From: Malassezia japonica
Lineage: Eukaryota; Basidiomycota; Malasseziomycetes; Malasseziales; Malasseziaceae
DNA: 64,000 nt
Reading direction: 5' to 3'
Assembly: GCF_029542785.1 (NCBI RefSeq)
Contig: NC_083377.1
Span: 477,330-541,329 of the forward strand
Under the pieces are notes generated by a model. The model did no database searches, had not been told where the DNA came from, and saw only the letters and a program-made list of their open reading frames with translations. Below are positions 10,163 to 20,219 of this stretch, in pieces. The position numbers were made by a program, and so were the translations under genes. Every line of letters begins with the position of its first letter. Position 1 is the first letter of the stretch.

Positions 10163-11638
10163 ATGTCTGCTTTGCCGTATGAACGCGATGCGGAAATGGT
10201 CATCAAGCACTTCCTCAAGGAAGTCGCCGACATGCAAAAGACACGCCGCCTCGATGACCATTCCTTCTCTATGTTAGTCAATATCGAAAAAACACTCCTC
10301 TTTAAGCTGTACGTGGACTCGCTCATGCAGCATCGACCGCGTTCGCATCCCGAATGCGAACCAGATCACGTCGCTAGTCACGTCGCTCAACATCACGCTG
10401 GGTCGTAGGATGTACTGCCACCTAATCAAGAGCTTTGTCAGGCGCAAGGGTCCGGGGGCGCTGGGCAAGAAGGGTACGTCGCACCGGCCAACGTAGAACA
10501 TTTTCACCTGCAGCTCCAAGAGGTTATCATTTACAACGCCGAGTTCACGCTCAGCGGGATGGAAAAGAGGGTACGTCGCCACGCTCACCCAGTTCCAAGG
10601 CCACACAGAAAGCCTAGACGACTGGACGACGTCGGTGGATTACATGCGCAAGTTTGAAATCGTCGGCGTTTTCTACCGCGTCAAGGGCTACAACCACCTG
10701 GACGACAGTAACGTGGCCAGGGTGCGAACCCTCAGCGAATCCGAAAAGAAGATGCTCGAGCTCCACTTTGATGCTGTCATGGCACAGAGCGGCTACCAGC
10801 AGTTTCTCGACGCGCTGAACAGTGCTAGGGCTACCAAGCACATCCCGATGCGCGATTTGGCCCGAGAACTGTGCATGAGCCCAGCGCGTATGCAAAAAGT
10901 GTACGTCTCCCTCGCGTGCTGATGCGCAGGTTTCAGGGATTCGAGGACCCCACGGACGACGACATTTTCGATCTCGCCGAGTACTTCAAGCTGTACGAGA
11001 ATCCGGGCGTGGTCGACAACATCGTCTTTCACGCATTCAACTCGACCGCTGCATCATTCAAGCACTATTGCCGTTCGTCGCTAAAGCTCACCCAGACCCC
11101 GTCATGGGCCAGTTTCGCCAGGTCATGAAGCGGGACCTCGACAAGATCTGGGAGGCGTTTCAGCAGATTGTAGGTTGAATGTTGCTCACACCAGTGTCCT
11201 GACTCGATTCTGGGAACCAAGTCCTCGCACACGTTTGTCATGCGGCTGCCGGGGTGGAACACGCCGGGCGTAAAGGTGATGGCCGCCGCACCGTCTCTCA
11301 AGTGCCCTACGGACTTGGGATTCCGCCAGATTGACAACTACACCGGCCCCGTGATCAAGCGGCACCGTACTGAAGAGGAAAAGGGCAAGGACGTCAAGAA
11401 GGAGGAGCCAAATGCTACCAATGCGCTTCCTGTGACTAATCCTGAGTCTATGGAGGTAGAGGAAGTGCCCAGCAATCTCAAGGCCGAGACTAGTGAAGTC
11501 AAGGTGCCCTATGATGTCAAGGAGGAGCCTAGCCAGGTCAACGCGCCGTCTCACGATATCAAGGAAGAAGACGACATCAAAGAGGTCATCAAGAACGAGA
11601 AGGGAGAATCGGTTGAGGTTATCTATATTTCGGATTAG
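10163..11638 (+). CDS. Family A two-module HTH-like protein, GC-rich copy with SUMO-motif tail
   Basis: Seven exons, 443 aa. Introns: 10309-10330, 10474-10496, 10571-10592, 10901-10929, 11073-11095 and 11170-11194, in phases 2,1,0,2,1,0. I do not recognise the protein. It consists of two similar halves; the second HTH-like segment is IPMRDLARELCMSPARMQKV. After the second half a charged tail of about 115 aa carries repeated psi-K-x-E sites (VKKE, VKEE, IKEE, IKNE) and ends VEVIYISD, like a SUMO-interacting motif. Unlike the other copies it has core-like GC content and short, consensus micro-introns. It sits beside POP4, so it may be the founder of the family. A nuclear regulatory role is a guess from the HTH-like and SUMO features. 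Confidence 0.75.
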
Positions 11639-12005
11639 CCTACTGATAGCTTGCGTGGCTCATGGAGCTTGCACGTCCAAGTCTTTTGCTGTCCAATTCG
11701 GCTCGCCCTGGCGTAAAGGCGAGGCCATGTGGACCCACGTGATGGGGATTGTCCAAAATTGGGCCGAATTAGCCAAAAGGTACCTCCACATGTGTCCGTC
11801 GAGAACATGGCGCACCTTGCCCCAGCGCATGATTGGGTACCAAACAACTTTCAAAGCATAATCTGCTCCTGAATCAGACGTTTTCCAATACATACTGGCA
11901 TACGGGTAGCTTTTGAATATATTTGCACAGCACAAGTCAGACCCCAACGCATCCATATGTATATATATAGTCTCTCCCAAGATGTTCCATTTCCTTGTCA
12001 TCATT
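11639..12005. other. Intergenic, A+T-richer spacer
   Basis: No supportable gene. It holds the promoter region of the small gene at 12006, with a TATATATA stretch near 11958-11967. The sudden fall in GC marks the left edge of the first accessory block. Confidence 0.5.
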
Positions 12006-12386
12006 ATGCCTGCCCCTACGAAGGCACCTCTCCACCAAGAACAAAACGATGGACCTGCTTTTGATTTTGAAGGCTCGATTCCACCTGGAGTCGTGGGCCT
12101 TGATTTTGATAATTCAACGTACAACGTGGAGCTCTACATGCAGGATGGCCAAGAAATGATGAGCATTGACGTGACCGTTCCTTATCTCTTTGACAAGAAC
12201 GATGAAAACCGCGCGCCTTCTACGGATGGAGACTCTAGCAGTCGTGGACGCGACACAGGGGGCAACGGATCCCACGACGATTCCGCCAGTGCACAGCAGC
12301 GTGCGGACAGGGGTTCTTCTGCTCCTCGTGTTACCGATGGCAATGATGTGGCTGCTGACTCACCGATGAAGAAGCACACACTCTAA
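12006..12386 (+). CDS. Small acidic protein (family B), unknown function
   Basis: An intronless ORF of 126 aa starting at ATG 12006, after a pyrimidine-rich leader; the open frame runs upstream, but this is the first ATG with a plausible leader. The protein is acidic and low-complexity at the C-terminus (Ser/Asp/Gly-rich). Its one ordered-looking part is a beta-strand-like segment MMSIDVTVPYLFDKN. That segment resembles the C-terminal strand of the family A gene at 34953-36147 (KISITVTIPYSRSN). Similar small proteins lie at 30835-31293 and 53497-53937. There is no signal peptide or membrane segment. A partner or decoy of family A is possible but is only inference. Confidence 0.6.
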   Translation: MPAPTKAPLHQEQNDGPAFDFEGSIPPGVVGLDFDNSTYNVELYMQDGQEMMSIDVTVPYLFDKNDENRAPSTDGDSSSRGRDTGGNGSHDDSASAQQRADRGSSAPRVTDGNDVAADSPMKKHTL

Positions 12387-12639
12387 AATTGTCCGGATCG
12401 GATGTTAGATGGATCAGGTTATGGCGACAAATAGTGTTAACGAGTCAATCGTTCTAATGGAGAGCCTCTGTAGCACTGGAATATCCATGGGAAATTGCGT
12501 CAATAGACCCATGTTACTCTTTTGTGGCGAATTATTGAGCTATAGTAGGGTTCTTCAAATGTAGTCAGTCATAAGGTTTAATATGAGCTTCTCCATTCAT
12601 TTCCTTCCTAGTTTCAAAAACTTGTTCCACTGGTCTACT

Positions 12640-13802
12640 TTAAGGCATCGGTACAAGCTCCCCATGGATCGAGATATTGATCTCATGGCCATCATTACGT
12701 GGTATAATTATGGCCGAAACGTAGTGACAATACATCTCCAAGTATGTATTGGGAGCCTATTGTCAGATATGCCTTAAGTGACGTACATGATGGACGAATT
12801 CATTCCAAAGGTAAATTGCATTCCTCTTCAACACATGACGTAGCTGAATCATAATGGGGTCTGAGTCAGAAGCAGATACATGCCGCAAAATTCATCCATT
12901 GTCTCCTGACAACCCGTGCTAAAGGCATTCATCACACAGTTATCAATTATTGCAGCGTTGTGATGTAGTTGAAAGAAGTCCACCATTTTAGAGATATCAC
13001 TTTCACTGGGACTGTAGGTCCCATCAAGGCTGTTTATAAGTTACTTCTCGGAACCACATACATTTTGGCAAGCGTAGAAACTTCTAGGTTGAGTTCTTTG
13101 GCCATTTTTTCGATTGGAATGTTACTGTCCAGAAAAGCAGTCCTCAGGTTGAGAAAGTATGCAAGGTAGAGCCACCGAGCAGCAGTCTGGTCATACTCAT
13201 GTACAAGGTCAACGGCATCTACTTCTGGGATACAATCCCAGCTGGTATTGCCCCTGTTCACTCCTTGGAATGAGATAGCAAAGACTTGGTTATGTCTCAT
13301 GAAATCGAATTCACATGTCCAATTTTTAAAGAGCTCGTCTTTGTAATTTGACTGTAGTTAAATATACAGTCTGAAACTCACTTGGTCAAGGAGCTGGGTA
13401 ATGATATTTTGAGCACAAACCATCAGGGTGCAGTTCAATTCGATTGAAAGCAATTCTTAAATTAGCAATGAAAAGACGGACCTGGGCCACAGAGTAATAC
13501 TTGTCCACTTCTCTGCACTAGGCTGTTGAAAATGCGACTGATGAAAGCTTCGCTGTACGACAAGTTCAAAGTGTACCATATGTGCTGTCGTTTAGCAAAG
13601 TCGGGGAGGTATTGTCCGACCAATCTAGAAGTAAGCCGCATTGGCTGAGGACTCACATCTCGCTAAGTTCCTGATCGCTGATTCTCAGAAGCTTGCCAAG
13701 ATTATGGTGATCCAGTTTCCTTTTGTGCTGCTCATCTCTGATGGCTTGGACATAGTGCTTGATCGTGTCGCTGGAATCTTGCTCGTACGATGTACTGGTC
13801 AT
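12640..13802 (-). CDS. Family A two-module HTH-like protein
   Basis: Seven exons on the minus strand, 329 aa, ATG at 13802-13800. Introns (plus coordinates): 13625-13656, 13456-13481, 13352-13381, 13030-13061, 12861-12883 and 12757-12786, phases 2,1,0,2,1,0. The fifth is GC-AG (GCATGT donor); a GT donor in frame is not available. The first HTH-like segment is LDHHNLGKLLRISDQELSEM, the second IPIEKMAKELNLEVSTLAKM. Each half ends in a strand, HNQVFAISFQG and HEINISIHGEL respectively. Introns are 23-32 nt, longer and less uniform than in core genes. Every splice keeps the frame, so the gene looks functional. Confidence 0.75.
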
Positions 13803-14143
13803 GAAAGGTAATTTGGTTTAAGGGAAACTCGTCAATTTCATAAAAGAAAGATATGATAACATAGGCACAGCCTCAATAAGGGGCTTCCCTTATGCAGAAA
13901 CCATACTCTTTCTAGGCATACATCTATGCATACCCCTTGCTGTTATTCAGTATGATGTGGAGGCCTCCATAGTTCATTGGACATCACCTGTCTCGCAAGA
14001 TGCTGTCCTCTTACAGCCATGGTTCCGCTGGTCTATTATTTTTTTTTTCGATCCCCACTGTTGAACCACTATGATACCATGTATGATTATGAGTCGTATC
14101 CGCTTCATAGGAAACTCAGAGGTCGGTTGAAACCACGAGTGGT
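13803..14143. other. Intergenic between two family A genes
   Basis: About 340 bp, A+T-rich, upstream of the gene ending at 13802 and downstream of the gene ending at 14144. No gene is supported. It contains CATACATCTATGCATACC near 13916, resembling other ATGCAT-rich family A upstream regions. Confidence 0.4.
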
Positions 14144-15331
14144 TCAATCTAGCACTTTTGTTGAAGGAATATGAGGCAGTTTCTTGAGTTCTCCTTCGAT
14201 GATAATGTTGATCATGCGACCAACAGTATCAGGCACTTGAGTTGCAATAACATGAAGGTCTACCTTCTCCATTCGTGAGTTTGGAACCAGGCATTAGATA
14301 CTCAGTGAGCACTTACAGTTCGAACAAACTCGTCCCAGATGTAATCGACATTCCTCTTTAACGTGTTGCGTAACTGTACCATGACGGGATCTGTGTAAGG
14401 TACGGAAAACGTACGGCAAAAAAAATGGAATAAGTCTCGTTGTCGGTTGTCAAATGCATGAGCAACATAGTTTCCAACGATCGCTGGATTCCGGTTCAGT
14501 TCGAAGAAAGTGACAAGCTTAAATATGTCGCTTTCATTTGGGATCGAAGTGCCATCGATGCTAATGAATGAGCGGCGTGCACAGAGAACGCACATCTTTT
14601 TGAAATAACAACTTTCGAGATCAAGTTCTTTAGCCACCATACCAAGCGTCTTAGCAGTCATGGACAAGCCATTCCTTAGGTTTATGAGAAAAATCCAATA
14701 GAGTATCCGAGAAGTAGCCTTATCATATTCTGCCTTGAGGGTATCATGGTCCATTTCGAGTACGTTTCCACTGTATTCCCCGTTCTTGGTACACCCTTGA
14801 AATAGGATAACAAACATCTGGTCTTGTCGCATGAAATCGATATTGCAGATCCAATTATCTTTGAAATTGTTTTGATCATTTGGCTGGAATGAGCTTTCAC
14901 ACCATGGCGTACCTGCGTATGCACTTGGCACAGTATCTCAGAAGCACGTGTCAAAAACAAGCAGTTGATTTCAGTCAAGAGTAGCTCTGGTGTGAGTCAT
15001 CCATACACGTACCTGGACCACAAAGTGATGCCCTTCCACTGCATTGAACAAAGCTGCTGACCAGCTGACTACAGAATCGATTATCCAAGGATATGCTAAA
15101 CGCGTCGATTGTATGCCGTAGAAGGATGGGGTCGGGGGATGTGGACCCGTCTATTCTACGAGGTAAGCTTGTGCTTTAGACATACATGTTATTCAACGTC
15201 TCCTCATTCATCCTCAGAATCCTGGCCAGTTCCAAGTTACTAATATTTTGTTTTTGCTGTACATCCTTAATGGACTGGAGATAGTGCTGGATAATAACAC
15301 GCGAGCTTTGGCTGTCTGAAGAAAGGACCAT
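14144..15331 (-). CDS. Family A two-module HTH-like protein
   Basis: Seven exons on the minus strand, 331 aa, ATG at 15331. Introns: 15156-15185, 14987-15012, 14884-14912, 14561-14593, 14391-14414 and about 14267-14316, again phases 2,1,0,2,1,0. HTH-like segments are ISNLELARILRMNEETLNNM and AKTLGMVAKELDLESCYFKK. The first half ends with the strand DQMFVILFQG and the second with MINIIIEGELKKLP. The last acceptor could be 3 nt further on without changing the frame. It lies head-to-tail with the copy at 12640-13802, as a tandem duplicate would. It is followed on the right by a gene-free region and the A+T-rich core. Confidence 0.75.
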
Positions 15332-15857
15332 GGATTGAAATAAAGAGTAGGGGAAGACTTCGTTTCAAAGTAACACAAAACCAGAGATTAGGAACACAGC
15401 CATAACGGGACATACTCCCATGCCAGGCAAGCATCCTTCTCAACTTGCATATTTCTGCACGCCCCTTGCTGCTCTCATGTGCTGGTGTGGAGTATGCTCA
15501 AGTTCCTTGGACCCAATACGCTTCGAGTCAAAGTTAGATAAGACGAGCCTTGCGAAACTAACGCCAGCATTGAGGGCATCACTGGTTTATTCGGACAGCT
15601 GCGCTGTACCAAGCATCGCTACGTTGTGGACAAGTTGGCGCCAGATTTTGTTTGCATCAATATCTCGGCCTACAATCGAGTGGAAACTTTCAGTAGTAGT
15701 TCTATATCTTCACTGAAGCACACACTCATACCAGTCTTACACAGAACCCGTTCGGAATTCGTGCAAAGTAGTTGCCTGTACAGACCCTTCATCGTAGAAC
15801 ATGATTACCAATCCAAGAACCAGAAGGGCGACCCTGGACGGACTTCTGACTTTTCAA
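15332..15857. other. Intergenic, no gene supported
   Basis: Upstream region of the family A gene starting at 15331. Short open frames exist (for example 15420-15716), but they lack start context, homology to neighbours or coding-like composition. GC content falls steadily toward the A+T-rich segment to the right. Confidence 0.5.
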
Positions 15858-16326
15858 AAACTTGAATAAATAAACCCCATCAAAGATATTACATTATGTA
15901 AATATATTCATTGACGCATTACAAAAAGAATCTTGAAAACCTCCCGACAATATAAAACAACAAATTTATTATTCAAATTTAACATTTATAAAATACATAT
16001 ACAACATTTTGTTTTCTTTTCAAAATAAAATATATTAAATAACTGATTGTCATGCTTCTAAATTGCAAATACAAATTAAAAGAATTCATAAAATAAAATA
16101 AATTGAATAATTGTGTTGCGATGTATTTATTGATAATCAATATTTACACGAATTTCAAATTAAGTTTTATAATTTTACAATATAATTGCATTAAATTTTG
16201 GAATTATTCTTATCTTAGTGAATTATTACTCGCTTTTGATATGTGTTATTTCACCATGTTGTTGATTAATGATTTAAATAATGCAAAAATGTTATAGAGT
16301 AGATATTTTATGCTCTATTGTGTCTA
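15858..16326. other. Extremely A+T-rich gene-free core, candidate centromere
   Basis: About 470 bp made almost wholly of A and T (for example ATTATGTAAATATATTCATT and AAATTTATTATTCAAATTTA), in a window whose core genes are strongly GC-rich. It contains no supportable gene and abuts the SWI1 stop codon. Published work on Malassezia describes short regional centromeres with a roughly 0.5-kb A+T-rich core; this segment matches in size and character. Its distance of about 48 kb from the chromosome end would make the chromosome acrocentric. An origin of replication or a simple intergenic A+T island is the alternative. Confidence 0.5.
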
Positions 16327-17740
16327 CTACTTTGTACTTAACAGTGCCGAGTCTGACCACCAGTCGCCGTCGCGGCCAGCCTGACGGGTGGAGGTATCTT
16401 CGCGGCTTAGGAATGACGACTGGTCAGATACATTTTTGCCGTCATAGGAAGTGAAGTCCAAAAATTGTACATCCCAATTCTCATTTGGATTGCCATCATT
16501 TTGGACAGAAGAGAGAGCACCTTGCGGCGACTCATACAGACCTTGGACATCTTTCATCCCAAGGTCGAGCATGTCTTGGAAATCGCCCGCAATTCCATAA
16601 GGTGCATTGATCAATGCAAAGACAGCGGCCTCTGTGTTTCCGGATGAAAAGACCGAGTATTCATCCACAAGGCTGCCCTTGGGGCTTGCTTGATTTTCCA
16701 TCGATTTTGACTTGGATGTGTGCTCATCCATAGCGATCAACTCATTCCAAATCTTCTTGACAAATTCGATTGGCGAGTTCTTTGACAGCTCCGTGTATTG
16801 GGCCTGCTCCTGATCAAACTCTTCTTGAGTTCGCTTGAGAGCTTCCGCGAGGTGATCTGGCGAAGTGGTAACCATCGGCGATCCTGTCCTGGTCATAGGC
16901 GTGACTGTCTTTTTGGAATCGACGTCGGGCGTCTCACTGAGTGGCGCTGATGGTGTATCAGTCTGCTTGCCCTTGAAGATCTTCGTCTTGGTCCCACTCT
17001 TGGTACTTTCTGTAGTCTTTGGCGAGCTCGTTCCAGTGATCTCAAAGTCCTCATTAAGATCACCAAGCTTGGCCCGTTTGTTGAGGGGCGATTCGACGTT
17101 GAGCGAGCGCTTCGCAGCTTCCTCTTGAGCCTGCTTGGCGCGCGCAGCCTTTTGCGCCTGTGCCATAGCTTGTGATGCTTTGGCCACAATTTGCTGTGCA
17201 AGGTTGTCGTCGTTCACTCGAACAAAGCCAATGCACCGCGTCATTTGAGTTTTGAGCTTTTCCAAGTCAGTGAGCCGCAAGATACATTGCCGCTTAGGAA
17301 CTAGAGCAAGCTGGTCGTCAAACATGTAAATCATGATCTTGACGCGCTTTGCTGGTTCAATATTACCAGTCATGGCCAAGAAAGCCGGTAACAATGCAAC
17401 AACAGTTGCCTTTAAGGAGACCAGCTTCTTAATCTGCTCCAGAACCTGGGAACGTTCGGTTTCTGACATGCTTTCAATGATAGGAAGTTTTGGTCTTGAA
17501 GAAGCCAAGCTAGCATCCACGCGCTTCAGCACCGTTTCAGCATCTTCCAGCATCTTGGGCGTGACCTTTGTCTGTGTCTGCTGGTTCTTTTCCGGCGAAG
17601 CTGTAGGGGCTTTAGGTGCCACCTGTGGCGGCCGTGCCTGCGCCTGTTGTGCAGCCATCTGTTGTATCGCAGGCCAATTTTGCCCGGCATTCGACTGGGC
17701 CTGTACCGGCATGGCTGTCGCGTTCTGCACAGGCCTTGGC

Positions 17741-17772
<32 letters not shown>

Positions 17773-19416
17773 CTTATGCTGCTGCAAAAGCTGAGCAAGC
17801 TGCTCTGGTTTGAGCTTCAGCTGGGCAAGCTGTTCTGCTGTGATAGGCAAGTCTTGGCGAGTAGCCGAATTCATCGGCTGCGCAGGCCGCTGCTGCATTT
17901 GTGCAAAAGGCTGTCCCTGAACCATGTTGAAGTTGGGCCGGGGAGTTGTATTTTGCATTGCAGCGCCTTGCAAGCTAGGGGGAATCAGCGGGTTATGATC
18001 GCTCCGGCCAGGCATGGAAGTACTGGGTATTGGGTTGTCGCGCTTCACATTAGACATGCTCATCTGATGAAGCATAGCGCGGTTCCACACTTCTTCAAAT
18101 AATTCCAAGAAGGAGCGGTACACCTGCGCAATCTTTTGGGCAGCCATAGTCGCCTGTGGAGACTTGGCCATTGCCAGACCCAGCGTGACGGCGACGGTGG
18201 GCCACGTCCCCTTTTGGGTGACCATCTTGCTTCCTCCCAGTGCCTGCACCACGGTGAATAAATGATAGAGGTCCACTTCGCGCCCATCCACAACGGGATT
18301 CGAGTGGAAAGACTTTCCGTGGTGATTCATCAGATCGGTCAGTGCCCGCTTGAACTGTTCCGGGCTCGGTGTCATTACCGGCGGATTCGACGTATTCTGC
18401 ACAGGCTTTTGCACGCCCATCGATTGATTGAAAGGCTGAGCGCTGAGCGACGGGCTGCTGGTGCCCACCTGGTTTTGATTGTGCATGTTCATCATGGGGT
18501 TCTTGGCTTGCGCACTAAAGTTGACGCCAAAGTTGGGCACATTTTGCTGCACTTGCGGCTGAACCATGCCCATCTGCGGCGAGTTGACCTGCTGCTGAAC
18601 ATTGTTCCGCTGCTGTGCCAGCTTTTGGACCAACGCTGTCTGTACGCGTGTCAGCTCTTGGTGCGCGCGCTGCAGTGCTTGGCGCTCGTTATCAGGGATC
18701 GCCGTAGCCAGCTTCTGTTCCACTTCGCGGATCCGCTGCTGGATCGTGCGAACGAATTGCACACCCTGTGCCATATTAGGCTCTTGTTTCGCTTGTCCCA
18801 TGTTGTCCTGCGTAGGTATCGCATTCATCTGTGGCTGAGGCACCGACGTCGAGGCCGGAGTCTGCATCATCATCGATGGCTGCTGTTGCACCGGCTGCTG
18901 CTGCATGGCCTGCTGCTGCATCGACTGCAAGAGCGCAGCATACTGCGCGTTCGGCACGACGTTCGGCTGTGTCTGGGGCTGTTGTACCGATTGCTGCTGC
19001 TCGATAATCGCACGCAGCTGGACTAGCTGATTGGGCGTGAGCATCCCCGCCTTGGCCTTGGATGCCATATCGGCGAGTATAGCACTCATATTGTTCTGTG
19101 CCGGTGGCCTGACCATGTTGGCGGCGTTCATCGCGTTAGGCATACTCGCCATCGGCGCAGGCTGTGCCTGCTGTGGCTGCAACATCATGTTCTGGGAGAA
19201 CTGATTGGTGGGCATAGGTTGCTGTACAGATGAGTTCTTTTGGTTCAGAAGCGTTTGGAGCTGCTGCGCAGAGAGACTGTTTAGAAAGTCTTGCTGCGAC
19301 TTTGGGAAGGCCTGGACATCGTGCTGCGGCTGCATCGCCTGCTGCTGCTGTAACAGCCGTACGATCTGCTGCTGCACCCCAGGATCAAACTTCCCTCCTG
19401 GCGTAAATCCCGACAT
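16327..19416 (-). CDS. SWI1: SWI1-like ARID subunit of SWI/SNF
   Basis: A single exon of 1029 aa; ATG at 19416 (a GTG codon precedes it). The N-terminal third is rich in Gln, Met and Asn. A clear ARID/BRIGHT domain lies near residues 350-460: PVVDGREVDLYHLF, then VQALGGSKMVTQKGTWPTVA, then VYRSFLELFEEVW. A pure poly-Gln run near residues 545-560 comes from CTG/CAG repeats around 17735-17775. The combination of Gln-rich sequence and ARID fits Swi1/ARID1, the subunit that helps target the SWI/SNF remodeller. MED15 was considered for the Gln-rich part, but it has no ARID. The C-terminal half has charged, helix-rich segments. Confidence 0.8.
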
Positions 19417-19745
19417 CACGGGACGCTTGGGTTCTGGTCCAGCTCAGCGATCTAACGATAGTGCCAATCGCGGTGGTGGCCTGCAGGTCGCTTTTAGAGC
19501 CCTGTGCGGGATACGCAGCTCCACATTGTGTATTTCCACGACAGCCTATGGGGACGGCATGCAGCTATGGCGGGGTATGTCGTCATGCCAGGCAGCATAG
19601 GGAAGGCGCGGCACAAAGAACTAGAAGTAGGTGAAGGAAGAGTGCACAGAGAGCATAGCTTGCGTGGGCCCATAGAGTGTTCGGCATGCCGGGGCGAAAT
19701 CGGCTACGCGGCTGTGACGAAGCGGCCGGCGGATCGTCTGTCTGA
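19417..19745. other. Intergenic between SWI1 promoter and INO80F-like stop
   Basis: About 330 bp containing the SWI1 promoter and 5' leader. I see no further gene or clear element. Confidence 0.4.
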
Positions 19746-20161
19746 TCACACCGTGTTTTCGAGTTCCAGGCCGATATCCATTTCTGGCTCCTCCTCCTTC
19801 GGAGCCGAGGCGGTGCTCGGCGCGGATTCCGTAGCCGGAGGCTTGGCCGTCGTCATCGTCCGCATATCTGCCTCCATGCGCTCATAAAGAATTCTGCGTT
19901 AGCCATTGAACATACGCGCGCTCGAGACGCAGGCGCTGGATGTTGCGCTTGATGCGCAGCGTCGTCACCTGGAGCTTGTCGTTTTCCTGCGTCAGCTGTG
20001 GCACGTACACCCTCGATCTCGCGCACTTTGCGCTTCAGCTCCTTATACTTTTGGCGGTACTTGGTCGCATCGCTCTGGATCGCAACAGACGACAGATACG
20101 CCTTGGACTTTTGCTTCCCGCTCGGCGGGACGCTCTGCATCGGCGGTGCTCCACTCGCCAT
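19746..20161 (-). CDS. INO80 complex subunit F-like coiled-coil protein
   Basis: Three exons on the minus strand, 123 aa, ATG at 20161. The introns are 19987-20008 and 19894-19915, both exactly 22 nt. Splicing assembles a continuous coiled coil: DATKYRQKYKELKRKVREIE, then GENDKLQVTTLRIKRNIQRL, then RLERAILYERMEADMR. The pattern resembles the TFPT/INO80F domain of the INO80 chromatin remodeller. An acidic, Pro/Ala-rich tail follows and ends in LELENTV. Without splicing the frame is lost after REIEG. The subunit assignment is from the motif pattern and length; another short coiled-coil nuclear protein is possible. Only 58 bp separate its ATG from the THS1 ATG. Confidence 0.65.
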
Positions 20162-20219
20162 GGTGAGAGACACGTTCGAAGGTGGCACGTGACTCGACTG
20201 GCGCTTTTGTTCTTCTACG
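20162..20219. promoter_or_regulatory. 58-bp divergent promoter with CACGTG
   Basis: The whole space between the start codons of the INO80F-like gene and THS1. It holds TTCGAA and CACGTG (20186-20191). Two promoters, both leaders and any regulatory sites must fit in it or extend into coding sequence. Confidence 0.5.

Noticed and set aside
10163..15331. Mating-type (b locus) homeodomain genes
   Set aside because: The HTH-like segments lack the homeodomain WFxNxR helix, and bE/bW would be a single divergent pair, not repeated copies.
15420..15865. Two overlapping short ORFs left of the A+T-rich core
   Set aside because: No start context, no similarity to neighbours, no coding-like composition.
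16327..19416. MED15/Gal11 as identity of the Gln-rich protein
   Set aside because: A clear ARID domain (VDLYHLFTVVQALGGSKMV) points to SWI1 instead.
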